Below, in pieces: positions 16,274 through 25,534 of a stretch of DNA of 64,000 nucleotides. The stretch's first letter is position 1, and the number at the start of each line of letters is the position of its first letter. A program made the translations under genes and the position numbers. The DNA lies in assembly GCA_018267095.1 (NCBI GenBank), contig JAFDZC010000012.1, forward strand, positions 1 through 64,000. The letters are read 5' to 3'. This stretch comes from Bacteroidota bacterium (GTDB taxonomy: Bacteria > Bacteroidota > Bacteroidia > Flavobacteriales > Flavobacteriaceae). Below the pieces are notes generated by a model, which searched no databases, was not told the origin of the DNA, and saw only the letters and a program-made list of their open reading frames with translations.

Positions 16274-16753
16274 ATGATTAAAATGACAAAAACTATTTTG
16301 GGGTTATTGCTCTTATTTACTGCGTTCGCCCACGCGCAGACCGGAGTTGCAGTAACCTATTACGATGGCAACGTGCAAAACTTTAGCGTGGCCACCAGCG
16401 GAAAGCTCTATTTTGACGCTTCAAATGTATTGATCAAAACCGATGCTTCGGTAACTACGCCCACCACGATTCCGGTGGCACTCATTAGAAAAATTACTTT
16501 TGACTCAAACTTAGCTAACGAGACTTTTGAAACGGCCAACAGCTTGGCTATGTATCCGAATCCGGGCGCTGACCAAGTACGTATTAGTTCAAAGGTAGAT
16601 GTACCGCTCAAAACCCAAGTTTACACACTCACGGGACAATTGGTGATGCAAGGCGAATATCAGCCCAACCAAGGCATCGATGTTTCGGGCTTAACTTCGG
16701 GTTTATATTTTTTTAAAATCAATGGTGTCACCCTTAAATTCAGCAAAAAATGA
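16274..16753 (+). CDS. T9SS type A sorting-domain protein
   Basis: 159 residues from ATG 16274, with a clean signal peptide (MIKMTKTILGLLLLFTAFAHA). Residues about 91-159 form a type IX secretion C-terminal domain (LAMYPNPGADQ...SGLYFFKI). The mature part is only about 70 residues and resembles the N-terminal segment of the following large protein (an ...IRKITFDS-type strand). It overlaps that gene by 4 bases (ATGA), so the two are translationally coupled. It is likely exported to the cell surface; its short cargo suggests a partner or anchor role rather than catalysis. Confidence 0.85.
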   Translation: MIKMTKTILGLLLLFTAFAHAQTGVAVTYYDGNVQNFSVATSGKLYFDASNVLIKTDASVTTPTTIPVALIRKITFDSNLANETFETANSLAMYPNPGADQVRISSKVDVPLKTQVYTLTGQLVMQGEYQPNQGIDVSGLTSGLYFFKINGVTLKFSKK

Positions 16754-19662
16754 GCAAGTTCTATTTTACCTTAGTCGCTTTATTGCTGATGAGCGGATTG
16801 TCTGCACAACAAAAAATTCGCGTACACAATTCAGGAAACACCCTTTTTGCCAAAGAAATTACTTCGGTTGACAGCATCAAACTTGATAATACCTACGCCA
16901 AATTTAAACTATCGGCCGATCCGAATGTTTTGAATTTGCAAAAAGCCGTCATCGACAGCTTGACCTTTACCACGAGCAATGTGGTTTTAGACAAAATTTA
17001 CATCATTTACAACGGCACTGACAATGCCACTATTATTAATCCGTATGCAACGCAAGGCATCAATATTACCGCCAATGCCGGAACGGTAGTAGTCAACGCT
17101 GCTTCTGGGATAGCCAACTTAGAATATAATATTTTGGGTTCAACCGACAACGGAAGTCTGACACTTACCTCAGACACCGATGTTCAATTGGTTTTGAACA
17201 ACTTGACTTTGACCAATCCGTCGGGCGCTGCCTTTGACATTTTAGGCGGACATACAGCCAACATTGTTCTCTCAGCCGGAACGACCAATACTTTAAAAGA
17301 CGGAGCTGCCAGCACGCGCAACGGAACCATTACCACCGATGGGCCCATCACCATCAGCAATACGGGATCGCTCGTTATTTACGGATTGGTCAAACACGGT
17401 ATCAATACTTCATCTAATATAGCTGTAGCCAACGGAAATGTGACGATTGCCTCAGCCGTTACCGATGGTTTGCACAGCGAGGGTTATTTGATGAACGGTG
17501 GAAGCGTAACCATTACTTCATTGGGTGATGGAATCGATGCCGGAAACGGACTGATGGCTATCCACGCTGGAACACTTAATATTACTTCGACTTCAGCGGA
17601 TGTCAAGGCGTTAAAAACCGGAACCAATGTCATCAACATCGACGGTGGAACTTTTAATCTGAACGTTTTAGGCGCGCAATCCAAAGCGGTGAGTGCCAAA
17701 GGCGATATCAATATCAGCGGTGGAAATTTTACAGTGACCATTTCGGGAGCTGCGGTATTGGTGGCTGAAGGCAGCGGATTCAATCCATCATATGCAACCG
17801 CTTTTAAAACCGATGCGAACCTCAATATTTCAAACGGAATTTTTAACGTTACTTTGGCGGATTCGGCCAACGGAGCGAAAGGGTTTTCAGGAACTACCGG
17901 TATCAACATCAGCGGAGGTAATTTTACAGTGAATGCTGCCGGAGGCGCTGCTACATATACCAATGTAAGTGGTCTGGCCGATGCTTATTCGGTAACTTGT
18001 TTTACCTCAGACGCTGCGATTTCGGTGGACGGCGGAACCTTTAACTTGACGATTTCAGGTGCCGGCGGCAAAGGAATTTCAGCCGATACTTTGGTGAACA
18101 TTGGCAATGTTTTAACCGGGCCAAACATGACCATTACCAACACGGCCTCGAGATTTTTGGTTTCAGGAACCAACAACTCGGCCACGGCCAATTATGTTGC
18201 GCCTAAATGCATCAAAGGAACAACCGGAGTGAATATTTCTAATGGTCAATTGACGCTTTCGGTAGCCAACCCAAACAGCGTTTGTATCGATTCAGACGCA
18301 ACCATCCATGTGAACGGCGGAACCATTGGTTGTACAGTAGGCGGCAATCAATCAAAAGCATTAAAATCAGTAGGCGATATGAATCTGGGCGCCGGAACCA
18401 TCAACATCACAGCTACGGGTGGAGTGGCTTTAGAAACCTCAGGCACCGGAAATATCTCTTCCTATTGTGCCGGATTAAAATCAGATACAAACATCAATTT
18501 AGCCGGAACCAACGTCAACATTACCGGAACCGGAGCCGCTTTTAAAGGCGTTTCAGCCAACAACATCAATGTAACAGCCGGAACGGTAAGCGTTACATCC
18601 TCAGGAGTCGGTGCTACTTATACCAATGCTACCGGAGCAATTGATTCGTATAGCTCAGCCGCTTTTTCGGCCGATACCAGCTTGAATATTTTAGGCGGAA
18701 GTGTAACTACCAATTGTTCTGGGAATGGCGGAAAAGGTTTGAATTCTGACGGAACCATTACCATCGGAAGCGATACGGGCAATCCAACGCTCAACATCAG
18801 AACCACCGGGAATAGATTTACTGTCTCGGGCAGCAATTACAACCATCCTAAAACTGTTGCCGGTGTTGGCGCGGTAACCATCAACAACGGAAACATCACC
18901 ATTAATTCTTCAGATGACGGAATTCATTCAGATGCCACCGTGATTGTTAACGGCGGAACCACGGTTGTGAATGCCACTTCAACCACGCAAGGAATGGGTG
19001 AAGGCGTTGAGGCGCCGATTATTCGTTTCAATGGCGGGGTAACCAACATTACCTCTTCAAATGACGGTATCAATGCAACCTACGGAACTGTTGCGGGCGG
19101 AACAGAGTCGAATGATAGCAGTCATTTGTACATTACCGGCGGAATTGTGATTGTGGCCGGAAGCGATGCTATTGACAGCAACGGAAACATCACCATTACC
19201 GGCGGAACCACGATTGTTAACGGACCAACGAACTCACCTGAAGAAGGCATGGATTTCAACGGTACTTTCTTGATGAATGGTGGCTTATTGATTTCGGCCG
19301 GTTCAAATTCCAATATGACCAAAGCCATGGCCAATACATCAACACAAGTGAGTATGTACATTAAATCATCAGGTCAGTTGGCTGCTAGTTCGCTGTTGCA
19401 TATTCGCGATGCAGCGGGTAATGAAGTTTTGACTTTTAAACCTAAAAATGCGGTATATTATTTCCATTTTTCACGACCAGAGTTAACCCAAAATACAGGC
19501 TATAACATTTATTTTGGCGGTTCGTATACCGGCGGAAGTTATGTAGGCGGAACCACCACTTGGGGATTATACACCGGCGGAACCTATTCACTCACCGGAG
19601 CAACACTCAAGAAAACATTCACTTCTTCAGCATCAGCCACAGTGAATACCGTGACTTTTTAA
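16750..19662 (+). CDS. large beta-helix carbohydrate-binding protein (Cthe_2159-like)
   Basis: 970 residues with a signal peptide (MSKFYFTLVALLLMSGLSA). It is dominated by short repeats of the type INISGGNFTVN / INIDGGTFNLN, the pattern of the Cthe_2159-like right-handed beta-helix family described as polysaccharide-binding. Two adjacent blocks, roughly residues 296-514 and 518-712, are homologous throughout and indicate an internal duplication of about 200 residues. No T9SS tail is visible at its C-terminus, unlike its coupled small partner. Cysteines are few and scattered. It may bind acidic plant or algal polysaccharide; substrate unknown. Confidence 0.85.
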   Translation: MSKFYFTLVALLLMSGLSAQQKIRVHNSGNTLFAKEITSVDSIKLDNTYAKFKLSADPNVLNLQKAVIDSLTFTTSNVVLDKIYIIYNGTDNATIINPYATQGINITANAGTVVVNAASGIANLEYNILGSTDNGSLTLTSDTDVQLVLNNLTLTNPSGAAFDILGGHTANIVLSAGTTNTLKDGAASTRNGTITTDGPITISNTGSLVIYGLVKHGINTSSNIAVANGNVTIASAVTDGLHSEGYLMNGGSVTITSLGDGIDAGNGLMAIHAGTLNITSTSADVKALKTGTNVINIDGGTFNLNVLGAQSKAVSAKGDINISGGNFTVTISGAAVLVAEGSGFNPSYATAFKTDANLNISNGIFNVTLADSANGAKGFSGTTGINISGGNFTVNAAGGAATYTNVSGLADAYSVTCFTSDAAISVDGGTFNLTISGAGGKGISADTLVNIGNVLTGPNMTITNTASRFLVSGTNNSATANYVAPKCIKGTTGVNISNGQLTLSVANPNSVCIDSDATIHVNGGTIGCTVGGNQSKALKSVGDMNLGAGTINITATGGVALETSGTGNISSYCAGLKSDTNINLAGTNVNITGTGAAFKGVSANNINVTAGTVSVTSSGVGATYTNATGAIDSYSSAAFSADTSLNILGGSVTTNCSGNGGKGLNSDGTITIGSDTGNPTLNIRTTGNRFTVSGSNYNHPKTVAGVGAVTINNGNITINSSDDGIHSDATVIVNGGTTVVNATSTTQGMGEGVEAPIIRFNGGVTNITSSNDGINATYGTVAGGTESNDSSHLYITGGIVIVAGSDAIDSNGNITITGGTTIVNGPTNSPEEGMDFNGTFLMNGGLLISAGSNSNMTKAMANTSTQVSMYIKSSGQLAASSLLHIRDAAGNEVLTFKPKNAVYYFHFSRPELTQNTGYNIYFGGSYTGGSYVGGTTTWGLYTGGTYSLTGATLKKTFTSSASATVNTVTF

Positions 19663-19687
19663 AATCATTACCCACCACTTAACCAAT

Positions 19688-19722
19688 AACCGGTTTTGAA
19701 GCAATTCAGGCCGGTTTTTTTT
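19688..19722 (+). terminator. rho-independent terminator
   Basis: AACCGG...CCGGTT stem with inner TGAA/TTCA pairing and a T8 tract, 25 bases after the beta-helix gene. Confidence 0.8.
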
Positions 19723-19841
19723 ATGGATTATTGCAATTATCAGATATTTCTAATCATTTATTCATTGGTTGATAGCATGTAAAAAACAGATGAATTTTTT
19801 TAACATCAATTACTGTATATTAGCCCGTTAATTTGATTCAA

Positions 19842-21464
19842 ATGAAAAAGATTTTTTACTTTTTGGGACTTGCTTTGTTGTTTTGTAATTTATCGATGCA
19901 AGCGCAAGCACCTAATTATCTATGGGCTCAAAAGAGTGGCTCTGTGAACGGTATCTCTATTTCGGCGGTGGCGGTCGATGCCAGCGGGAATAGTTATATC
20001 ACAGGGACTTTCAGAAGAACTGTGACCATAGCAGGTACTTTACTAGATGCAGGTAGTGGAAGCGGAATGTTTTTGGCCAAATACGATGCTAATGGAAATG
20101 CTTTATGGGCCAAAAAAGCAGTCGGTAATGACAGCATTTTGCCACAAGTTATTGCGGTGGATGCCAACGGAGATATTTATGTTGGCGGCGGTTTTTATGC
20201 AACCACTTTTACCATGAATAGTGTTACACTTACCAATAGTGATGCGTCCACTACTTTTACAGATGATTTTGTACTGAAGTTTAATTCAAGTGGAACTGCA
20301 CTTTGGGGAAACAAGTATTTTTCAAATAACTTCGGAAATGATTATGTTTTTGATCTTGCGGTCGACCCCAGTGGAAATGTTATTTTAGCTGGTGGAAACC
20401 ATGATACAGTGACCAATTCAAGAAACATAATTATTGAAAAAATTTCTTCAACTGGTTTTTTTATGTGGTACAAAAGCATTTCAGGAACCGTTACGGATCA
20501 AGCTGATAATGTTTCTGTCGATACCAACGGATACGTATATGTTTCGGGTAAATCCAACAGCCCTTCTCTTACCATCGGAAGTACAACCTATACCAATGCC
20601 GGCGGTTATGATATGTTTCTGATTAAATATGATAATGTAGGTAATTTAATTTGGTCGAAATCTATTGCGAATGTCAACGATATCTCTCCACTAGGAATGG
20701 ACGTTGACAACAACGGCAACCTCTATTTAAATGGTTATTTCAATAGTCCGAATATTGCTTTTGGGGCGACTACTTTAACCAATCCCGGAACAGGATTGTA
20801 CAGCTATTTTTTGGTTAAATATGATTCCAACGGCAATTTGCTGTGGGCCATCAAACCCAATGGCGGAAATACGACTGCCAATGGTGAATTAGCAGTTGAT
20901 GGCTTTGGGAATTGTTTTTTCATCGGAAGATACACAGCCAACTTTGTTATCGGAAGCACCAATTTTATCAATGCTGGTGGTCAAGATATTTTTGTGGCTC
21001 ATTACAACAGCAGCGGAACCTTTGTTTGGGCCAAAACCATTGGCAGCACTTTAGATGATTACAGCGCCGAAATTGCTCTTGGTCCGAATGGGAATTGCCA
21101 TGTAACCGGTAACTTTCTGAGCGATTCACTGACTTTTGGAACAACCGTTTTGACCAATCAAGGCAACGATCCTTCGTTTACCGAGTACTTTTTAACTAAA
21201 TTGGATAATACGAACTTAGCAATGAGTCAGTTTGCCCAAGATTCGTCTGTATTCAAACTCTATCCGAATCCGGTGCAAAATCAATTTGAATTATCTTCAG
21301 ATTTGACGATTGAAAAAGTTGAGGTTTATTCGATTTTGGGTCAATTAGTTAAGTCATTCTCGAGGCAAAATCAATATGAAGTTTCTGATTTAAAAAAAGG
21401 AAGCTATTTGGTCAAAGTCACTTCGGTTGAAACTTCTGAAAGCAAAATGATTCTCATCGATTAA
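19842..21464 (+). CDS. SBBP-repeat protein with T9SS type A tail
   Basis: 540 residues from ATG 19842, with a signal peptide ending near MQAQA. The body consists of about seven repeats of the form VAVDASGNSYITGTF...LAKYDANGNALWAK, the SBBP-type beta-propeller pattern. The C-terminal 70 residues (from about 468, FKLYPNPVQNQFELSS) are a type A sorting domain directing secretion through T9SS and surface attachment. Likely a surface adhesion or binding protein; ligand unknown. It has its own terminator downstream. Confidence 0.88.
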   Translation: MKKIFYFLGLALLFCNLSMQAQAPNYLWAQKSGSVNGISISAVAVDASGNSYITGTFRRTVTIAGTLLDAGSGSGMFLAKYDANGNALWAKKAVGNDSILPQVIAVDANGDIYVGGGFYATTFTMNSVTLTNSDASTTFTDDFVLKFNSSGTALWGNKYFSNNFGNDYVFDLAVDPSGNVILAGGNHDTVTNSRNIIIEKISSTGFFMWYKSISGTVTDQADNVSVDTNGYVYVSGKSNSPSLTIGSTTYTNAGGYDMFLIKYDNVGNLIWSKSIANVNDISPLGMDVDNNGNLYLNGYFNSPNIAFGATTLTNPGTGLYSYFLVKYDSNGNLLWAIKPNGGNTTANGELAVDGFGNCFFIGRYTANFVIGSTNFINAGGQDIFVAHYNSSGTFVWAKTIGSTLDDYSAEIALGPNGNCHVTGNFLSDSLTFGTTVLTNQGNDPSFTEYFLTKLDNTNLAMSQFAQDSSVFKLYPNPVQNQFELSSDLTIEKVEVYSILGQLVKSFSRQNQYEVSDLKKGSYLVKVTSVETSESKMILID

Positions 21465-21484
21465 TTTCATCAAAAATATCTCTC

Positions 21485-21516
21485 AAAACGCTTCAGATTT
21501 CTGAGGCGTTTTTTTA
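21485..21516 (+). terminator. rho-independent terminator
   Basis: Hairpin AAAACGCTTCAG-ATTT-CTGAGGCGTTTT with T tract, about 20 bases after the SBBP-repeat gene. Confidence 0.85.
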
Positions 21517-21562
21517 TGCTCAGAATTCTATTTTGAGGGTTTGCATTCTTTTTATTATCAAC

Positions 21563-21570
21563 TATCTTTG
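21563..21570 (+). promoter_or_regulatory. -7 box TATCTTTG of ettA
   Basis: TAnnTTTG match 60 bases before ettA, with a TTTG element about 20 bases further upstream (near 21539) as a plausible -33 box. Confidence 0.55.
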
Positions 21571-21629
21571 CAAACATTGTTTTCAAAACAGTTCTTTAAA
21601 ATTCACATTAATTAAATCAAATTATAGTT

Positions 21630-23324
21630 ATGTCAGACGATAAAAAAGTCATATTCTCGATGCAAAAAGTCAGCAAGGCTTACCAAGGAAGTGACAAACA
21701 AGTCTTAAAAAATATTTACCTCAGTTTCTTTTACGGTGCCAAAATCGGAATCCTTGGTCTAAATGGTTCCGGAAAGTCTTCTTTGCTCAAAATCATTGCC
21801 GGTGTCGACAAAAGTTACCAAGGCGATGTCGTTTTTGCGCCAGGTTATACCGTGGGTTATTTAGAGCAAGAGCCGCAACTCGATGACAGCAAAACCGTGA
21901 TTGAAATTGTTCGTGAAGGTGTGGCCGAAACCATGGCGGTGCTCGATGAGTTCAACAAAATCAACGATATGTTTGGTTTGCCCGAAGTATATGAAGATGC
22001 CGACAAGATGCAAAAACTCATGGATCGTCAAGCTGAATTGCAAGACAAAATTGACGCTTTGGGTGCCTGGGAAATCGACAATAAACTCGAAGTGGCCATG
22101 GATGCTTTGCGCACTCCTGAAGGTGATGCTTTAATCAAGAATCTTTCTGGTGGCGAGCGCCGCCGTGTGGCTTTGTGCCGATTGCTCTTGCAACAACCCG
22201 ATGTATTGTTGCTCGATGAGCCTACCAACCACCTCGATGCCGAAAGCGTTTTGTGGTTAGAGCAACATTTGGCGCAATATGCCGGAACCGTGATTGCCGT
22301 AACGCACGACCGTTATTTCTTAGACAATGTAGCCGGATGGATTTTAGAGCTCGACAGAGGAGAAGGCATTCCGTGGAAAGGAAACTACTCATCGTGGCTC
22401 GATCAAAAATCGAAACGTTTAGAACAAGAAGAAAAAGTGGCTTCCAAACGCCGTAAAACTTTAGAACGCGAATTGGACTGGGTGCGACAAGGCGCCAAAG
22501 GCCGTCAGACCAAGCAAAAAGCGCGTTTGCAGAACTACGATAAATTGCTCAACGAAGATCAAAAACAACTCGAAGAGAAACTCGAAATCTACATTCCGAA
22601 CGGACCGCGTTTGGGAACCAACGTGATTGAAGCGCAAAATGTGGCCAAAGCTTTTGGCGATAAATTGTTGTATGACAATCTCAACTTTACCTTGCCTCAA
22701 GCCGGAATTGTCGGGATTATCGGGCCGAATGGTGCCGGTAAATCGACCATTTTTAAAATGATCATGGGACAAGAACAACCCGACGGTGGAAGTTTCACTA
22801 TTGGCGATACGGTAAAAATTGCCTATGTCGATCAATCGCACAGCAATATTGATCCGAACAAAACCATTTGGGAGAATTTCTGCGACGGACAAGAACTGAT
22901 TATGATGGGCGGCCGACAAGTCAATTCACGCGCTTATCTTTCAAGGTTTAACTTTGGCGGAAGCGATCAAAACAAAAAGGTTTCCGCATTGTCGGGCGGT
23001 GAGCGTAACCGTTTGCATTTGGCCATGACGCTCAAAGAAGAAGGCAACGTTCTTTTGCTGGATGAGCCAACCAATGATCTAGATATCAATACGCTCCGAG
23101 CGCTTGAAGAAGGTTTAGAAAATTTTGCGGGTTGCGCGGTTATTATCTCGCACGACCGTTGGTTTTTAGACAGAATTTGTACACATATTTTGGCCTTTGA
23201 AGGAAACTCAGAAGTGTATTTCTTTGAAGGTGGTTTTTCAGATTACGAAGAGAACAAAAAGAAACGTCTCGGTGGCGACTTGACTCCAAAACGCATCAAA
23301 TACAGAAAACTCATCCGCAATTAA
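21630..23324 (+). CDS. ettA: ABC-F protein, energy-dependent translational throttle EttA
   Basis: 564-residue soluble ABC-F ATPase with two nucleotide-binding domains and no membrane segment. Walker A motifs are GLNGSGKSS and GPNGAGKST; both signature motifs (LSGGERRR, LSGGERNR) and Walker B/EPTN blocks (LLLDEPTNHLD, LLLDEPTNDLD) are intact. The linker between them (around 240-300, LERELDWVRQGAKGRQTKQK) is the P-site tRNA interaction motif region of the EttA branch. It gates ribosome entry into elongation according to ATP level. Single-gene unit with its own promoter. Confidence 0.93.
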   Translation: MSDDKKVIFSMQKVSKAYQGSDKQVLKNIYLSFFYGAKIGILGLNGSGKSSLLKIIAGVDKSYQGDVVFAPGYTVGYLEQEPQLDDSKTVIEIVREGVAETMAVLDEFNKINDMFGLPEVYEDADKMQKLMDRQAELQDKIDALGAWEIDNKLEVAMDALRTPEGDALIKNLSGGERRRVALCRLLLQQPDVLLLDEPTNHLDAESVLWLEQHLAQYAGTVIAVTHDRYFLDNVAGWILELDRGEGIPWKGNYSSWLDQKSKRLEQEEKVASKRRKTLERELDWVRQGAKGRQTKQKARLQNYDKLLNEDQKQLEEKLEIYIPNGPRLGTNVIEAQNVAKAFGDKLLYDNLNFTLPQAGIVGIIGPNGAGKSTIFKMIMGQEQPDGGSFTIGDTVKIAYVDQSHSNIDPNKTIWENFCDGQELIMMGGRQVNSRAYLSRFNFGGSDQNKKVSALSGGERNRLHLAMTLKEEGNVLLLDEPTNDLDINTLRALEEGLENFAGCAVIISHDRWFLDRICTHILAFEGNSEVYFFEGGFSDYEENKKKRLGGDLTPKRIKYRKLIRN

Positions 23325-23353
23325 TTGATTCAAATCTATCTAGAGCAAAATAC

Positions 23354-25534
23354 ATGAGTGATTTGAAAAAGATTTTTTGGTTTTTTTGGTTGTTGAGTTT
23401 TGGCTTGCAGGCGCAAACGACGTCTGAGCGTCAAAGCATCGAAGAACAAATCAATAAAGCCGGAAATTATTTTAATCAAGGCGATTACAAACGAGCGCTC
23501 GATTTATCCAAAACAGCGCTCAAGCGTTCGTACAAAATCAACGATGATTATTGTTTGGCGCATGCGTATAATGCGATTGGAGTTATTTATGACGAATTTT
23601 CTGAAGCTAAATACGCCCTATCTTTTTACAATAAAGCGCTGGAACACGCTCTGAAAATCGAAAATGATTCGCTCAAAGATTGGATTTACAGCAATTTGGG
23701 AAGTGTTTATTACTTCAATAAAATCGATGTCAGAAAGGGAATCGATTATTATAAAAAAGCGCTTGTTTATGCTCAAAAAATAAAAGACAGTACCCAAATT
23801 ACTTTCGGAAAACTCAATATTGCGAGCGCTTATTTCTCTGTTAGCGATTTTAAAAACGGGATTCAATATTTAAAAGACTCCGAAAGTTTTGTCAAACGTC
23901 GCGGTTTGCCTGAGATGCGTTTTACCTTTACATCGCTTTCTGGTATTTACAATACCCACATTGAACAACCCAGAAAAGCGGTTGCATTATACAATCAAGC
24001 GATAGGCATTGCCCAAAAAAACAAACTTGAATCGTTTTTAATCAATGCCTATGATAACATCGCAGAACATTACAAAACATATCATCAGTTTGATTTAGAA
24101 AAGCAGTTCAGAGCCAAATCAGAAGCGCTCAGAGATCAGTTGTACTCGCAAGAGGATAAAGAACTACTGTCTGAATCAGCTACGCAAATCCAAATGGATG
24201 AATATCGTTTGCAACTCGATCGCATTGAGCTTGAAAACGAAAAACATTTACAAAAACTACAAGAATCCAAAACCGTTTTGTGGCTCGGATTGTTTTTGGG
24301 AGCGGCTTTGTTGGTATTGGTTTTTACCTTGTACCGAAGCAATCGCTTTCGTCAACAAGCCAATGCAGAATTGACCTTGGCCAATGAAGAATTAAAACGA
24401 GCCAAAGAAAAAGCCGAAGAAGCCTCGCAACTCAAAACCCAATTTGTATCGACCATTACCCACGAGCTTAGAACGCCTTTGTACGGTGTAGTGGGCATTA
24501 CCGATATGTTGGCCGACGAGCATCCGGAAATTAAAGAAAGTACACATCTCAATTCGCTTCAGTTCTCGGCGCGCTATTTACTTTCGTTGGTGAATGATAT
24601 TTTGCAGCTCAACAAAATGGAAGAAAAGAAGATCAATCTTGAAAAAGTGCCCTTTGTTTTGGCCGACGAGATTGAAATTATCCGCAATTCTGTGCAATAT
24701 ATCGCGGTCAATAACAACAATAAGCTTGAGATCATCATCGATCAAAATATTCCGGAACGTCTTTTAGGCGATAAGTTGCGTTTGGCTCAAATTATTATGA
24801 ACTTGACCTCGAATGCGCTCAAATTTACTCGTGATGGTTGGGTAAAAGTCGAAGCCCAACTCAAAGAAGTTAAGAATGATTGCTACGAAATTCAATTTTC
24901 GGTCCAAGACAATGGCGTAGGCATTTCGCCCAATGATCAAAGCAAAATATTTGACATGTTTGTACAAGTGGGTCGTAGTGATGAAGATTACCAAGGAACC
25001 GGTTTAGGATTGGCGATTGTCAAGAAATTGGTAACACTTTTTGGCGGACATATTCATTTAGAAAGTAAGTTGGGTCAAGGCACGACTTTTACTTTTTGCA
25101 TCGAATTTGAGAAAGCAGATGAGATTGTTCAAGAAGTAGTTCCTGAGTTGGTTACTCCTGAATTATCCGAGGTTAAAATACTCATTGTTGAAGACAACAA
25201 AATCAATCAACTCGTCACGCAAAAAATCATGGACAAGCATCAAATTAAATGTGATATGGTCGCCGATGGTTTTGACGCTCTGAAGATTTTGGAATCCCGA
25301 ACGTATGATGCCATTTTGATGGACATCAATATGCCGGGTATGAACGGATACGAAACCACCAAACGCCTGCGTGGAATGGGCATTAAAACGCCTGTGATTG
25401 CGCTGACAGCCTTTGACAAAGACGAAGTAAAAGCAGAGGTTTTTGCCAGCGGCATGAACGACATTATGATCAAACCTTTTGAACCGCATCAGTTGTTTGA
25501 AGTAATTCAAAAACAGTTGCTCAGCGTCAATTAA
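23354..25534 (+). CDS. hybrid sensor histidine kinase with TPR sensor region
   Basis: 726 residues. A signal-like N-terminus (ending ...FGLQAQ) is followed by TPR repeats over about 30-260, likely periplasmic, then a coiled coil, one transmembrane helix at about 306-328, a second coiled coil, HisKA with the phosphorylated His near 369 (ITHELRTPL), a HATPase domain (N-box NLTSNALKF, G-boxes DNGVGI and GTGLGLAIV) and a C-terminal receiver from about 607 with acceptor Asp near 657 (ILMDINMPG). No output domain or response regulator follows, so phosphotransfer must go elsewhere. The stop overlaps the convergent helicase gene by 4 bases. Confidence 0.93.
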   Translation: MSDLKKIFWFFWLLSFGLQAQTTSERQSIEEQINKAGNYFNQGDYKRALDLSKTALKRSYKINDDYCLAHAYNAIGVIYDEFSEAKYALSFYNKALEHALKIENDSLKDWIYSNLGSVYYFNKIDVRKGIDYYKKALVYAQKIKDSTQITFGKLNIASAYFSVSDFKNGIQYLKDSESFVKRRGLPEMRFTFTSLSGIYNTHIEQPRKAVALYNQAIGIAQKNKLESFLINAYDNIAEHYKTYHQFDLEKQFRAKSEALRDQLYSQEDKELLSESATQIQMDEYRLQLDRIELENEKHLQKLQESKTVLWLGLFLGAALLVLVFTLYRSNRFRQQANAELTLANEELKRAKEKAEEASQLKTQFVSTITHELRTPLYGVVGITDMLADEHPEIKESTHLNSLQFSARYLLSLVNDILQLNKMEEKKINLEKVPFVLADEIEIIRNSVQYIAVNNNNKLEIIIDQNIPERLLGDKLRLAQIIMNLTSNALKFTRDGWVKVEAQLKEVKNDCYEIQFSVQDNGVGISPNDQSKIFDMFVQVGRSDEDYQGTGLGLAIVKKLVTLFGGHIHLESKLGQGTTFTFCIEFEKADEIVQEVVPELVTPELSEVKILIVEDNKINQLVTQKIMDKHQIKCDMVADGFDALKILESRTYDAILMDINMPGMNGYETTKRLRGMGIKTPVIALTAFDKDEVKAEVFASGMNDIMIKPFEPHQLFEVIQKQLLSVN

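Noticed and set aside
17484-17963. Repetitive DNA that might look like a CRISPR or tandem array
   Set aside because: The periodicity comes from beta-helix coding repeats in the 970-residue protein. Units are not exact and there are no spacer-like segments.
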